From Prorocentrum cordatum (taxonomy: Eukaryota > Sar > Dinophyceae > Prorocentrales > Prorocentraceae), in contig CAUYUJ010017971.1 of assembly GCA_963575745.1 (NCBI GenBank), forward strand, positions 413,894 to 477,893: a DNA stretch of 64,000 nt. Direction: 5' to 3'. The notes below the pieces were generated by a model. That model saw only the letters and a list, made by a program, of their open reading frames with translations, had not been told where the DNA came from and did no database searches. Position numbers and translations under genes: made by a program. Position 1 is the stretch's first letter; each line of letters opens with the position of its first letter. Below, one piece after another: positions 1-9,515 of the stretch.

Positions 1-3000
1 GCTTGCCCCAGCGGCCCCTTTTCAGCCACAGGCACGGTTCCAAGAGAGATTTGGTAAAACCTTCCCCGACGAGCCAGTCAGTCAGAGTGCGATGCCACAA
101 AAGCGGGGCATCGTTGAGACCATATACGGGCGCCACCAGTTCTATCAACTGATCGGGGCCTATAGGCAACCCGGAGCACGGCTCAACGAAAATCGCGCCA
201 CGGGGGCGCTCCAGTCGCTGGCTCTGGCAGAAAGCATTCTGTGCGTCCGCGATGGTCAAAGTCCATCCAAACGAAGCAGCAATCTGCAAACACATGAGCA
301 CACTCTCAGACTGAGGCGTGGGAGCGTAGACCTCTAGGGTCTCGGAATCGGGATCCTGATGACCATGGACGCACCATCGTGATTTCGGCTCGGGGAGTGA
401 GCCCACCCCCTGGACCGGTTTCAACCTCCGCACCATCCGAGAAGACAAAATGCGGTCGGGAAATCGACGCCGAGCCGAGACCGACTCCTCGGGCGACAGC
501 ACGCGCACCGCGCCCGTCGCCAGCATAGCAGCCCATTCCTTGGCGCCTGACTCAGAGAATCGAGCGCGATCGGCCGGGGATAAGTCCTTGAGCCGAACCT
601 CGGCCCCACGGGGATTGATCTTAGGCTGAGTCTTGTCAGACGCCGCGGTCGGGTACGACAGCTCTTCACCTAAGCTGCTCAAAAAGAAGCTGGCCAGATC
701 CGGAGCGCCCCGCACCGCCGACCATTCGAGGAGCTCCTGAACCAAAAAGTGATCTTGCTCCTCGTTGGGGGCGTCCCAGTCGCTCTCGCTTCCGCCGTCT
801 TCCACGCCTTCCTCGCCGGCATCCGTACTCCCGCCAGCCTCCTCGGCCTTTCCGCCGAACGCCGCCAAGGACTCGGACGCCTCTGGGCGAGCGGCCGGAG
901 ACCGGCTCCTGCCAGACGGTCGGGCGGCTGGGGCCTCCGAAGACGCTCGAGCGCCGGACGAAAGGCGAGCCCGGGGGACAAAGATGTCCCTCCCGGACCC
1001 CAAAGCTCGTGCTGGAGGCGGCCGCTCTCTAGCCATGGGAACGTCCTGAGTCGGGACCTCCGGCTCGGGGCGAGAGAGCGGCTCGACGCTCGCGGGAACA
1101 GCACTGGCAGCGGACCCTCCAGCTGGAGGGGAAGGCGCCAACCCAGTCTGGGCAGCGGCGGATTCACTTGGCGAGCCCTGAATGGCTGCCACTCGCTGCA
1201 TGACGGACGGCCCTTGGGGATACTCTTCTATCGGGGTCAGACGCGATCTCTTCTCCTGGGGTCCTGGATCCTGGGAGGCCCTGGGCCCTCCTCGAGACTC
1301 CGAGGGAGCCCCAAGCTCGGAACCCGGGTCCGATGGGGCAGAGCCCGCGATCGGAACCAGAGAGCCGGCAGGTCCGGACGGAACGCGGGTACCCTGAGAC
1401 ACCACGGAGGGGGCCTGGGACACCGGTCCCCGGGGAGGGATCGACAGCTGCTGCCTCACCGAGGACGCCTCCGGGGGTGCCGAGTCGGGAGCGTCATTCG
1501 CCTCCGGGGGAGGGGGCCCTTCCGCCGTGACGTCCACGGCACCCGATCTTTTGCCGGGAGAGCGGATATCTTCACGCAACCGATCAAACGCAGCACTGTC
1601 CAGAAGCTCCGCCCCCAGGGACTCCGAACGAGTGGCGAGGCGCACCTGCTCAGCGGTACACTTGAGCAGCTTGGCCCTCATGGCCACCCAAACGGCGCCA
1701 CCGCCCTTACTCCCACCGGCACCTGAGGACTGATAAATCACAACCCCTGGCCCCGTCCACCTGTCACGCTGGAGAGAGTGCGAACGGTTCGACGCGGTGA
1801 TTCTCCTGAACACGTAGACCCAGTCCCCGGGCCTGAACTCGCGCTCCTGGTGGGGACGAGCTCGAGACGCCTCAGCAAGCCTAGATCGCGCATCCAAGCT
1901 GGCGAGCGCCTTCCGCGCCTCTTCGCGGATCCGATGCTGCCGGGCAAACTCACCAGCAGCCGAATCCAGGTCCACAGCCCGAGCAGAGACATCATCCGAG
2001 CCTATCAGATCGACGGGGTCATCGGACAAGAGACTTCGAGGGATCCGGGGATTTTGTCCAAAGACGAGTTGCGACGGACTGAACCCTCCACGATGAAACC
2101 CCCGATTTTTGCTCGCGACCACCTCACAGAGGAGGAGGTCAGTCTCCTCCCGGGACTTGGGGCTGACCGACTGAGCGGCCTTCGAGAGGGCCTCCTTAAC
2201 CAAACCCCCGTGACGCTCGCACTTGCCGTTCTGATGCGGGGAGTTGGCTGGAATAACGTGCTGCATCACCCCAAGATGCTCGCAGCCGCGCGCGAACAAA
2301 CCTTCAAATTCCCCGCCCCCGTCACACACCAGAACCTCAGGGGCCCCGAAAGGCCTCACCCACCATCTCAAAAAGGCGGCCCACACGGTCTTCGCCGTGT
2401 CGTCCGAGAGGAGAGCGCACTGCTGGAACGATGTCCCATGATCGATAATATTCATCACTGGGGTGCTCTTTCCCTCGATATCAAGATAGAACAAATCGAT
2501 CGCTGTCACCTTATTGAAGGCATAGGTATGTGGCAGGTGCGCTTTCCGTCTCCAACTGGCCCTAGTGTGCGAGGCACACTGGTCGCATTTAAACTGCTCT
2601 CTGACCCAGGCCAACACCTCCAGGCGGGCTCCAGCCACCCGCAGAGCACGAAGAAAATCCTCAGTGGAGGGGTGGCCTAGATTCACATGGAGGCGTGCAA
2701 CCTCCTGCTGCAGGGCGAGGTCCAGGGAGGCTTGTTTCCCAGGTCCCCGGGTACCAGGCTTGCCTTCCACCGAACCCGGAGAGGGTCTTCGAAAATCCTC
2801 CTCGTCCGAAACCTGAGGGTCGGCTTCCTCGGTCGGAAACGTCCAAAGCTCGGCCTCAGAGGCCTCACCTTCCTCAAAGAGCGTCCCTGAACCCACCTCC
2901 CGCGCTCGTGAGCGCTGGCGGTGAAAAGCCAGAGCTCCATCCTCGACTCCGGACGCGAGGCTACTGACCAGCTCGGGCGGGAAGCTCTCCGCCGCGTGAG

Positions 3001-6000
3001 TCCTGGCGCCGCCGAGAAGGGGGACATGCTCATGCTTCTTGCTGCATCGACGCTGGCAGTGGGCCAGTAAGGGGGGGGAGTTGGACATCACTCTCGTAGG
3101 CTTCTTAGCCGGACCAAGGTCCCCGACCCGCAACCCGTACATGCACTGATCCAGCTTAGAGACCGAGACCTCGGGTTTTTCGCACAGCACTCGCACGCAC
3201 TCCAGGTGCCAGGAGCTGGCAGTGTCAGGATGCTCAAGGGCAAAGAACCGTCCGTGAGCCATTTGGTACTCAGCCACTTTCATACAGAGGTGCATCGCAG
3301 CAAGACCCAACTCCTCCTCTTCCTTCTCACGCGTCGGATCCATCCGCCCCCAATTGGAGGCTCGAGGCGCACTGAAAGCTTTGCACATAGGCGTCATGAG
3401 GACGTAGAGCGGCTGTTCCTCCCGGAGCTGCCGCCACAGACGAGCCTCACCCTCGGGGGAGAGAAGATCGGTACCCTGAAGGATATCTAGAGGCTCCGAG
3501 ACGCTATGTCCCCGGCGCCGCAGCTCTGCTGTGACCTTGGACGGACTAAAGATTTCGAGAGCTAAGGCCCCGCCTCTCTGAGCCTCCCGCGCCTTCACCA
3601 TCTGGCGACGAGCCTTGCGGCCCGACCTAAGCCCCACGCCCCCTAAGGCACGGGCGGCAGCTTCGCGTACTTGTCGGGGCACCGACGGGGCCGCGGGAGC
3701 GACAGCTAGACGGTCATCTAAGGCCGCCGCTGTGAAGCGGTCCTCCTCAACCACGGTCACCTCCTCCACCTTCTCCGACCTCCTCTCCTCATCCTCCGCT
3801 TCTCCTCTCGGCACGCCCTTTTCGCACCAAAAAGTCACCTGGAGCACGGACTTCAAAGTCGATTCGAGAGCGCTACTTACCTCAGAGGCCCCAGAAGCGG
3901 CCCAAAGACCGGAGAAGAGCACGGAATCTCTGAGACCTCGAATCTCGAGCCATCTCGGTTCGGAGGGGATAGACGGGCCCGGAGGCTCCTCACCGTTGGC
4001 AGCGAGCGCAAGGCCCGCGAAGAAGGCCGAGCGCTCGGGCGGGCTTAGGCGAACCGGAGTCCACCCTTGACTCTGGCAAACCTGGAGAGGGCTGAGGAAG
4101 GTACCTGAGCTTTCACCCCAAAATCCGAGAACCTCCCTGGAGTTTTGCCGAAACCGGGGGGTCCCACGGGACCTGTTCAGGTAGGTAGCCAGATCCTTGA
4201 GGAAGATGTCGCGAGGATCGCGACTGAGCAAAGTGCGGCAGGCCACCTCATCCTGCATCGCCGGGAGGACCTCGATCACTCGCCGGTAGCGCCGTCCTCC
4301 TCCTTCACCGCGGGCAAGTAGCCTGCCGGATCCCTTCCCGACGAGATTGCTTGCACCATCGTCGCCATGCGAATGATGTCCGAGTCCTGGATCGTGGCCG
4401 GGCGGCTCGCGATCTCGGCCATCGTGGTCTCCGTCCAGGCCTTCTGGTCTGCGATCATGTTGCGCAAGTTCAGGAACGTCAGCTCGTTGTCGCGGCGCTG
4501 GGAGTCCAGCACGGTCGTCATGTCGTGGAGGGCCCTCTGCATCTCGGTCACCGTCATCGGCCGCGAGCCCGGAGGACTCGCACTGGACGATCCCGTCGCC
4601 TTCGGGACGGCCCCGAGCTCCATCGAGAGCGGAGGAGGCTTTACCGGGATGTAGCCCTCGCCGAACTTGACCATCGGGATCTTGAACTCCTCGGGCTCCT
4701 TCTTCGCGCCGCTCTTCCTCGTAGGCGGTGGGACCGGCATCGGGACCACCGGCGACTCCTGCCAGGGGTCGACGCCGGCGTCGAACGCCCGGACCTTGGC
4801 CTTGCACTCGTCCTTGTACTTGAGCTTGATCGCCTTCTTCTTCTCGATCGCGGTCCTCCGCTGGCGGCGCTCCTCCTTCTCGGCCTCCGTGAACTTCGTG
4901 AAGCCCAGCTGGAGAGTGCAGGCCGTGCACTTGACGTAGGTGCCGTGCTGGTTCTCCCCCTGCCACCTCGAGTGAAGAGGATGAAAGCATTCTTCCGGAG
5001 GCACCCGCTCGGCGATCAGGTTCGGCACGAGCGTCGTCGCGAGGAGAACCTGCGTGCAGGCGTGCGTGTGCCAGAACATCCGGAGCACGATCCTGCGCCA
5101 GCGCCTGCACGCGAGCTTCAGGTCCATCCAGCCGTTCACGAACCAGATCTCCTCCTGCTCGCTCATGGCCTCCAGGGTCAGCACCGCCTCCAGGTCCGTG
5201 TCGGGCTCCCGCTCCTGCTCCGACGGCAGCTCCTCCCAGTCGTCCATCTCCGTGTCCTTCGCTCCGTTCTCGAGCGCATTCGAGGCCCTCGTACGAAGCG
5301 AGCCCAGGCCGAAGCGCACCTTGCGGCCTGCCTTCGTCGCCGCCTTCCCTGAATGTGGAGAGCGGCCGCGCTGCACGACCTTCCTGCCGACGGCCGGCCG
5401 TCCACCGCTCGAGGACATCGAGCACACTGCGCCCTCGTCGGCCGCAAACGGGAAAGCCCGCCTCCTCCTCTGCTCGAGCCAATCTCTCCGGACATGGGGG
5501 ATTGGGTCCGCCGTATCGCAACCCCCTCGGGCCCCCGCTCGGAGTAGGAGGAGAGGGAGAGGGACTGAAGACAGCACTAGGACCCGAGCTGGTCCTACCT
5601 GGAGGGTCGCCTGCTTCTGGGGCCCCCCTTTCAGCATAGCTAAGAGAGCAAGGCCAACTCTCACCGGCCGACCCTCCCCCGCGGTCCTGAGAGACGAACT
5701 TCTGGGTCGACAGGCCCAGCTGGCTCTGGATCTCGCGGGCGAGCACGAACTGGGAGGCCGGCCGCTGCACCAGGTCCACCGAGCGGTGCCCGGACGGGTG
5801 CGTCACCAGGTCGAAAACCGTCGTGCAGCTGCCCACGCTCACGCTCATCTGGTTCTTCGCGAGGTCGATCACGGACCCCAGGCAGGTGAGGAACTTAGCG
5901 GGCAGCAGGGGAGGACAAGAGCCCTCCAGAATCAGAAACCCGATCACGCCACACCCGCCGAGGGCAACCGGCACCCAGGCCTTGCCGACAGGCACGGCGC

Positions 6001-7513
6001 GGCCTCCGATCCCGGAGGCGGCAACTCCCACCACCGGCGCCCAGTCAAAGACGATCAAGTAGCCGCGGCTCTTCAGGGCGGTCTCGAGCTCGAGGGCCTC
6101 GGCGCGGCCGACCAGCGCTTGGGCGGCAGCGGTGTCCACCAGGGCGCGCGAGCCTAGGTTCCTGAGCGTCACGTCCGCGAAGGTGGCCCGCACGATCTCG
6201 AAGGCTGCCGAGAAGCCCTCGGGGTCCTCATTCACAAAGAAGTACGTGAAGCCGCTGACCGGCGACTTGCCGGCTGACTTCTCCTTAGCGAGACGGTCCG
6301 CCTTAGACTGAAACGGATTGGTGCAGGTCTCGGCCCAATGGCCGCGCTGGCCACAGTTAGCACAGCGGGACTTGCGCCGAAAGTCCTTCTCGCCGATCCT
6401 ACGGAATCCTGGACGGGCAGGCCTCGAACTCTTCCGTCGATCAAAGAACTCACGATCTGTCTTCTTGGCCAGCTTGAGCTTCCGTGACTCGGTCCACGTC
6501 CTGCGGCGCTCCTTACCGAACTTCTCCTCCACGACGGCCGCGAACACTTCGACTGCCTCGTGCTCGTCCATGTCCTGCCCCTCCACCGCCGTCAGGAAGG
6601 CCAAAGCTTCATCTTCCGGGAGCTCGATCTCATCGTCGTCGTCATAGTAGACCTCAGGCGGAGGAGGAACACTCGCCGAGGAAGACGCTGCATCCTCCTG
6701 AAGGAAAGACTTCGATACCGCCACAGGGTTCGCGGGAAGAACTCGCTTCTCTTGAACATCCAAGAGGAGCAGCGCAGATCTGATCGATGCCTTGTCGGAC
6801 TTGCCACCTGCCAGCGTGCGCATGTTGATCTTGTTCTGCGCCGACAAGTTGGCGCCCTCCTCGAGGTACCGAGCGAGCACGTTGTCAGGAAGCGTCAGTC
6901 CACGTGCGGCAGCATCGGCCAACTGGGCGTCGCGACGCAGAACGAAATCCGTGATGCTCTCATTGCGCTGGATCATGTAGTCAAAGAGGGCATGATTGTG
7001 CGCCATCCGGTCGCGGTCGCCGGGGCGCTCCCCGTTGAGGATGCTCAGATGGTCGAGGAAGGTCTCGACTCCTCCCTCCTGCTCCAGGGCGTCACGCACG
7101 GGCTTGAACTTGAGCTGGAGGTCGACGGGGAGGGACTCGACCAGCCTCGACGCCTGGGACTCCAGCTGGTGCCCGGTCCGACTAGACCAGGCACGCACGT
7201 TACTACTGTACAACTCAAGGTGCTCTAGTCCGAGCCAGTTCGGAGGAGGTCCAAAATCTCGGCTTCGCCCAGGGCGCCAGGACGAGGTCTTCCACTCCTG
7301 AGAGTCCCACTCCTCGTCCCACGAGTCGCCTGCTGCGTCGCCGGCTGCGGCAGACCCGGTCCACCACGTCCTCCACGTGTCTCGCCAGCCAGAGCCCCAA
7401 CTCCAGCCGTCGCGCTCCCACCAGCGGGTGCCACCTTGCACCTGGATGCCGATGGAGCGCGCTCTGTCTGAGACGCTGCCAACCTCCTCGAAATCGTCGT
7501 CATCCGCCGGCAT
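1..7513 (-). CDS. Copia gag-pol polyprotein (partial, open at left edge)
   Basis: Translated from the ATG at 7,513 (M-P-A-D-D-D-D-F); no stop to base 1. Domains with residues counted from that Met: alpha-helical gag about 120-300; CCHC zinc knuckle CANCGQRGHWAETC starting at 384; retroviral-type aspartic protease ALVDTAAAQALVG with Asp460 (DTAA rather than DTGA); methyltransferase-like module about 1,317-1,480 (LEIFSP near 1,319, PMC with Cys1377, EHP at 1,427); gag-pre-integrase H..H/CDQC finger about 1,615-1,650; integrase core Asp1673, Asp1731, Glu1766, a DD35E spacing; proline-rich linker; RT from about 2,300 with IADAQNAF (Asp2423) and YGLNDAP. The YxDD box lies beyond the edge. The domains upstream of 5.6 kb and downstream of 4.28 kb share one frame; the stretch between is better explained by another frame. 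Products would build a cytoplasmic particle, copy the RNA and integrate the cDNA. Confidence 0.85.
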   Translation of the reverse strand, partial: MPADDDDFEEVGSVSDRARSIGIQVQGGTRWWERDGWSWGSGWRDTWRTWWTGSAAAGDAAGDSWDEEWDSQEWKTSSWRPGRSRDFGPPPNWLGLEHLELYSSNVRAWSSRTGHQLESQASRLVESLPVDLQLKFKPVRDALEQEGGVETFLDHLSILNGERPGDRDRMAHNHALFDYMIQRNESITDFVLRRDAQLADAAARGLTLPDNVLARYLEEGANLSAQNKINMRTLAGGKSDKASIRSALLLLDVQEKRVLPANPVAVSKSFLQEDAASSSASVPPPPEVYYDDDDEIELPEDEALAFLTAVEGQDMDEHEAVEVFAAVVEEKFGKERRRTWTESRKLKLAKKTDREFFDRRKSSRPARPGFRRIGEKDFRRKSRCANCGQRGHWAETCTNPFQSKADRLAKEKSAGKSPVSGFTYFFVNEDPEGFSAAFEIVRATFADVTLRNLGSRALVDTAAAQALVGRAEALELETALKSRGYLIVFDWAPVVGVAASGIGGRAVPVGKAWVPVALGGCGVIGFLILEGSCPPLLPAKFLTCLGSVIDLAKNQMSVSVGSCTTVFDLVTHPSGHRSVDLVQRPASQFVLAREIQSQLGLSTQKFVSQDRGGGSAGESWPCSLSYAERGAPEAGDPPGRTSSGPSAVFSPSPSPPTPSGGPRGLRYGGPNPPCPERLARAEEEAGFPVCGRRGRSVLDVLERWTAGRRQEGRAARPLSTFREGGDEGRPQGALRPGLASYEGLECARERSEGHGDGRLGGAAVGAGAGARHGPGGGADPGGHERAGGDLVRERLDGPEARVQALAQDRAPDVLAHARLHAGSPRDDARAEPDRRAGASGRMLSSSSLEVAGGEPARHLRQVHGLHSPAGLHEVHGGREGGAPPAEDRDREEEGDQAQVQGRVQGQGPGVRRRRRPLAGVAGGPDAGPTAYEEERREEGARGVQDPDGQVRRGLHPGKASSALDGARGRPEGDGIVQCESSGLAADDGDRDAEGPPRHDDRAGLPAPRQRADVPELAQHDRRPEGLDGDHDGRDREPPGHDPGLGHHSHGDDGASNLVGKGSGRLLARGEGGGRRYRRVIEVLPAMQDEVACRTLLSRDPRDIFLKDLATYLNRSRGTPRFRQNSREVLGFWGESSGTFLSPLQVCQSQGWTPVRLSPPERSAFFAGLALAANGEEPPGPSIPSEPRWLEIRGLRDSVLFSGLWAASGASEVSSALESTLKSVLQVTFWCEKGVPRGEAEDEERRSEKVEEVTVVEEDRFTAAALDDRLAVAPAAPSVPRQVREAAARALGGVGLRSGRKARRQMVKAREAQRGGALALEIFSPSKVTAELRRRGHSVSEPLDILQGTDLLSPEGEARLWRQLREEQPLYVLMTPMCKAFSAPRASNWGRMDPTREKEEEELGLAAMHLCMKVAEYQMAHGRFFALEHPDTASSWHLECVRVLCEKPEVSVSKLDQCMYGLRVGDLGPAKKPTRVMSNSPPLLAHCQRRCSKKHEHVPLLGGARTHAAESFPPELVSSLASGVEDGALAFHRQRSRAREVGSGTLFEEGEASEAELWTFPTEEADPQVSDEEDFRRPSPGSVEGKPGTRGPGKQASLDLALQQEVARLHVNLGHPSTEDFLRALRVAGARLEVLAWVREQFKCDQCASHTRASWRRKAHLPHTYAFNKVTAIDLFYLDIEGKSTPVMNIIDHGTSFQQCALLSDDTAKTVWAAFLRWWVRPFGAPEVLVCDGGGEFEGLFARGCEHLGVMQHVIPANSPHQNGKCERHGGLVKEALSKAAQSVSPKSREETDLLLCEVVASKNRGFHRGGFSPSQLVFGQNPRIPRSLLSDDPVDLIGSDDVSARAVDLDSAAGEFARQHRIREEARKALASLDARSRLAEASRARPHQEREFRPGDWVYVFRRITASNRSHSLQRDRWTGPGVVIYQSSGAGGSKGGGAVWVAMRAKLLKCTAEQVRLATRSESLGAELLDSAAFDRLREDIRSPGKRSGAVDVTAEGPPPPEANDAPDSAPPEASSVRQQLSIPPRGPVSQAPSVVSQGTRVPSGPAGSLVPIAGSAPSDPGSELGAPSESRGGPRASQDPGPQEKRSRLTPIEEYPQGPSVMQRVAAIQGSPSESAAAQTGLAPSPPAGGSAASAVPASVEPLSRPEPEVPTQDVPMARERPPPARALGSGRDIFVPRARLSSGARASSEAPAARPSGRSRSPAARPEASESLAAFGGKAEEAGGSTDAGEEGVEDGGSESDWDAPNEEQDHFLVQELLEWSAVRGAPDLASFFLSSLGEELSYPTAASDKTQPKINPRGAEVRLKDLSPADRARFSESGAKEWAAMLATGAVRVLSPEESVSARRRFPDRILSSRMVRRLKPVQGVGSLPEPKSRWCVHGHQDPDSETLEVYAPTPQSESVLMCLQIAASFGWTLTIADAQNAFCQSQRLERPRGAIFVEPCSGLPIGPDQLIELVAPVYGLNDAPLLWHRTLTDWLVGEGFTKSLLEPCLWLKRGRWGK
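3050..3580 (-). other. Methyltransferase-like module in the Copia polyprotein
   Basis: The stretch starts with LEIFSPSKVTAELRRRGH, resembling motif I of class-I methyltransferases. It continues with PLDILQGTDLL (a motif-II-like acidic segment), LYVLMTPMCKAFSAPR (PMC where a C5 methyltransferase has PPC) and RFFALEHPDTASSW (EHP where it has ENV/ENP), ending near CMYGLRVGD and KPTRVMSNSPPLL. The order and spacing match the modules in the other three elements of this window. The catalytic cysteine position is kept but the PP dipeptide is not, so activity is doubtful. Confidence 0.55.
4276..5664 (-). CDS. Copia polyprotein segment with zinc-ribbon-like CxHP...CxxC motif, in a shifted frame
   Basis: This 462-codon frame is shifted relative to the gag and integrase frame. 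It has no ATG at its upstream end (first triplet GTG at 5,664), so it is probably read as part of the polyprotein. From MSSSGGRPAVGRK at about 5,420 it looks like protein: an acidic stretch, the segment ECFHPLHSRWQGENQHGTY followed by CTACTLQ (a CxHP-x-GNQHGTY-x-CxxC finger that I associate with dinoflagellate Copia polyproteins), then a Lys/Glu-rich helix and a coiled-coil-like region (EMQRALHDMTTVLDSQRR). It ends at TGA 4,278-4,276, where the main frame resumes with IEVLPAMQDEVAC. One +1 and one -1 change are needed; indels, programmed shifts or assembly error are all possible. Confidence 0.6.
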   Translation of the reverse strand: MRVGLALLAMLKGGPQKQATLQVGPARVLVLSSVPLPLLLLRAGARGGCDTADPIPHVRRDWLEQRRRRAFPFAADEGAVCSMSSSGGRPAVGRKVVQRGRSPHSGKAATKAGRKVRFGLGSLRTRASNALENGAKDTEMDDWEELPSEQEREPDTDLEAVLTLEAMSEQEEIWFVNGWMDLKLACRRWRRIVLRMFWHTHACTQVLLATTLVPNLIAERVPPEECFHPLHSRWQGENQHGTYVKCTACTLQLGFTKFTEAEKEERRQRRTAIEKKKAIKLKYKDECKAKVRAFDAGVDPWQESPVVPMPVPPPTRKSGAKKEPEEFKIPMVKFGEGYIPVKPPPLSMELGAVPKATGSSSASPPGSRPMTVTEMQRALHDMTTVLDSQRRDNELTFLNLRNMIADQKAWTETTMAEIASRPATIQDSDIIRMATMVQAISSGRDPAGYLPAVKEEDGATGE

Positions 7514-7738
7514 GCCGGCGGCGAGTAGCTATCTCCAACTTCTCGCGCCAGGAGCCTGGCACGCGCTGCCCTCGGCACGTCCGCTCCTCTCTGCTCTCTG
7601 CCTCACAACCAGAGGCTCCGCTTACCACTGTCACAGGATAAAGGGGGCTCTGAGAGTAAAGGAGTGTAAGAGAGAGGGCGGAGGATACTTTATGCACGCG
7701 CACTAGAACTCTCGGCGACTCAAAGGGGAGAGTCGCCT

Positions 7739-7760
7739 CCCAAGCCAAAATGGCTGTGCA
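7739..7760 (-). other. Spliced-leader relic-like sequence upstream of Copia gag
   Basis: On the minus strand the core AGCCATTTTGGCT matches the dinoflagellate spliced leader exactly; over the full 22 nt I count 16 matches. It lies about 230 nt upstream of the gag ATG in the same orientation. Dinoflagellates re-insert trans-spliced cDNAs, leaving such relics, so this may be a transcript start captured during retrotransposition. Chance similarity is possible given the mismatches. Confidence 0.45.
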
Positions 7761-7889
7761 CTACTGCAGGACACATAGGGGAGAGAGAGAGAGAGAGAAA
7801 GGAACCCGGGACCCACGACGAGCCGGGTGACGATGACAGTGCCACGCCCCCCAGCCGCGCGGCCAGGGGTTGGCGGCCGCGGCGCTGAG

Positions 7890-8075
7890 GCTGCCGCAGC
7901 CCATCGGCCCCGGGGGCGCTGTCCGAGGCGGCGGCGGAGCCGCTCCTCGAGCTGCTTGAAGCCGAAGCCGCTCCTGGCGCTGACCAGGATCACGTCGCTG
8001 TTGTGGACGTTGCGGATCTGCCGGGACATCCTCCTCACCCAGACCTGCGCGGCCGGTCGCTCCCCCCCAAAAAGT
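7890..8075 (-). CDS. Possible exon fragment resembling a GTPase G5 region
   Basis: The minus strand reads RRMSRQIRNVHNSDVILV followed by SARSGFGFKQLEERLRRRLG. The SAR/SAK-type motif followed by a short amphipathic helix is typical of the G5 loop of GTPases such as YqeH/NOA1 or Era-like proteins. No G1-G4 motif is visible nearby, the reading degenerates downstream, and purine repeats follow on the plus strand. It could be one exon or a fragment; the family is a guess from a single motif. Confidence 0.25.
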
Positions 8076-8147
8076 GCCTGTCCTGGGGGGGGGGCTCTCG
8101 CTCTGCTTTTGAAGCTATACTTGGGTGGGTGTGTCGGGTGAGAAGGA

Positions 8148-8345
8148 GCGAGGAGGAGGAGGAGGAGGAGGAGGAGGAGGAGGACGAGGAGGACGAGGAA
8201 GAGGAGGACAAGAAAGAGGAGGAGGAGGAGGAGGAGGAGGAAGAGGAGGCGGAGGCGGAGGCGCAGGAGGAGGGGGAGGAGGAGGAGGAGGAGGAGGAGG
8301 AGGAGGAGGAGGAAGAGGAGGAGGAGGAGGAGACGGAGGAGGGTG
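8148..8345 (+). repeat. GGA/GAG microsatellite
   Basis: About 200 bp of (GAG)n/(GGA)n with GAC and GCG interruptions. All three frames stay open on both strands (poly-Glu, poly-Gly, poly-Arg, or Pro/Ser on the reverse), so long ORFs here carry no information about genes. Confidence 0.9.
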
Positions 8346-8639
8346 GGTGGGTCGGTGTTTCGCCTGGTGGGCGCCCGTGGGCGTCTGATGGGAGCCTCGT
8401 GTGGGTGCGCGGGTCGGGGTCTCTCTCGCCCAGTGGGCGCCTCGTGGGTGCCGTGTGCGCTGGGTCGGTGTGCTGGAGTCTCGCTGGGTGGGCGCCCCGT
8501 GCGCTAGCTTGCCCGACGTAGATTGCATTAGGTCGGGCATGTCCCCCATTCAGGCGGATTTTGGACGAAAGCTTAAACATACACAAAATTACCCCAGTGC
8601 GGCCCTACCTAGAAACTGGAGCACCTAGGAAAGCAGCAT

Positions 8640-9112
8640 TAGTTGCTATGCTATGTTATGCTATACTATACCATGCTATGCTGCGCTATGGGATGATATG
8701 ATATACTATGCTATGCTATGCTATGATATACTATACTGCGCTATGCTATGATATGTTTCGATATGCTAAGCTATGCTATATCATGCTGCGCTGTGCTATG
8801 CTATGCTATGCGATGATATGCTATGCTAAGCTGCGCTATGATGTGCTATGTTATGATGTGATATGGTATGACATGCTATGATATGGTATGCTATGCAATG
8901 CTGCGCTATGATATGCTATGCTATGATGTGCTATGCTCTGCTATGCTATGTGTTGCTGAGCTATGCTGCGCTGTGCTATGCTGTGCTGTGCTGTGCTGCG
9001 CTATGCTATGCTATGTTATGCTGCGCTATGCTATGCTATGCTGAGCTATGCTACGATATGCTGTGCTGTGCTATGCTATGCTATGCTATGCTATGTTGTG
9101 CCCTGCTAGGCT
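8640..9112. repeat. CTATG pentanucleotide tandem array
   Basis: About 470 bp of degenerate (CTATG)n/(CTGTG)n/(CTGCG)n pentamers. One plus frame is an uninterrupted Tyr/Cys/Ala/Leu/Met-rich ORF caused by the repeat and not by a gene. Confidence 0.9.
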
Positions 9113-9114
9113 AA

Positions 9115-9515
9115 AGTTCAGCGAAGCTAAGATGAAGGTAAACTAAGCTAAGATAAACCTGAGCTAAGATGAAGCTAAGCTAAGCTAAGATGAAATAAGC
9201 AAGGCTAAGATGAGATAAACAACGCTAAGCTAAGGGGACGCAACTGGGGGAACCGCGGGGCGCATCCTGGGGGAACCGCCTGGGGCGTTTTACACTGCCC
9301 GGCCCCTTTAAGCCAACACAGTAAGAACCCTCCAGGCAGAGCCTAGGTAGGGAATAAGCTAAGCTAAGATGAGATAAACAACGCTAAGCTAAGGGAACGT
9401 CACTGGGGGAACCGCGGGGCGGATCCTGGGGGAACCGCCCAGGGCGGGGAGCACTGCCCAGCCCTTTAAGCATACAGGGTAAGAACCCTTCTAGGCAGAG
9501 CCTAGGTAGGGAAAT
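9115..9515. repeat. AAGCTAAG repeats with a tandem duplication of about 160 bp
   Basis: Short CTAAG-type repeats lead into two copies of a unit of about 155-160 bp, 9,190-9,353 and 9,355-9,512. Each unit contains GATGAGATAAACAACGCTAAG, then ACTGGGGGAACCGCGGGGCG, then CTTTAAGC and GCAGAGCCTAGGTAGGGAA. The copies differ by scattered substitutions and small indels. Confidence 0.75.

Larger units (their letters stand above)
1..7760 (-). mobile_element. Copia-type LTR retrotransposon, 5' portion
   Basis: The minus strand carries gag, protease, integrase and then RT, which is the Copia (Ty1) order, integrase before RT. The element enters at about 7.5 kb and leaves the window at base 1 inside RT, so its 3' end and 3' LTR are not seen and the 5' LTR cannot be delimited by comparison. 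Upstream of the gag start (7,514-7,760) lies a non-coding leader that begins at a spliced-leader-like sequence. I place the outer limit there only provisionally. One frame stays open for all 2,504 codons to the edge, but part of the protein is written in another frame (see the 4,276-5,664 entry), so this copy may be slightly damaged. Confidence 0.85.

Noticed and set aside
8003-8586. Glu-, Ser- or Pro-rich ORFs across the GGA tract
   Set aside because: Open in all frames because of the microsatellite.
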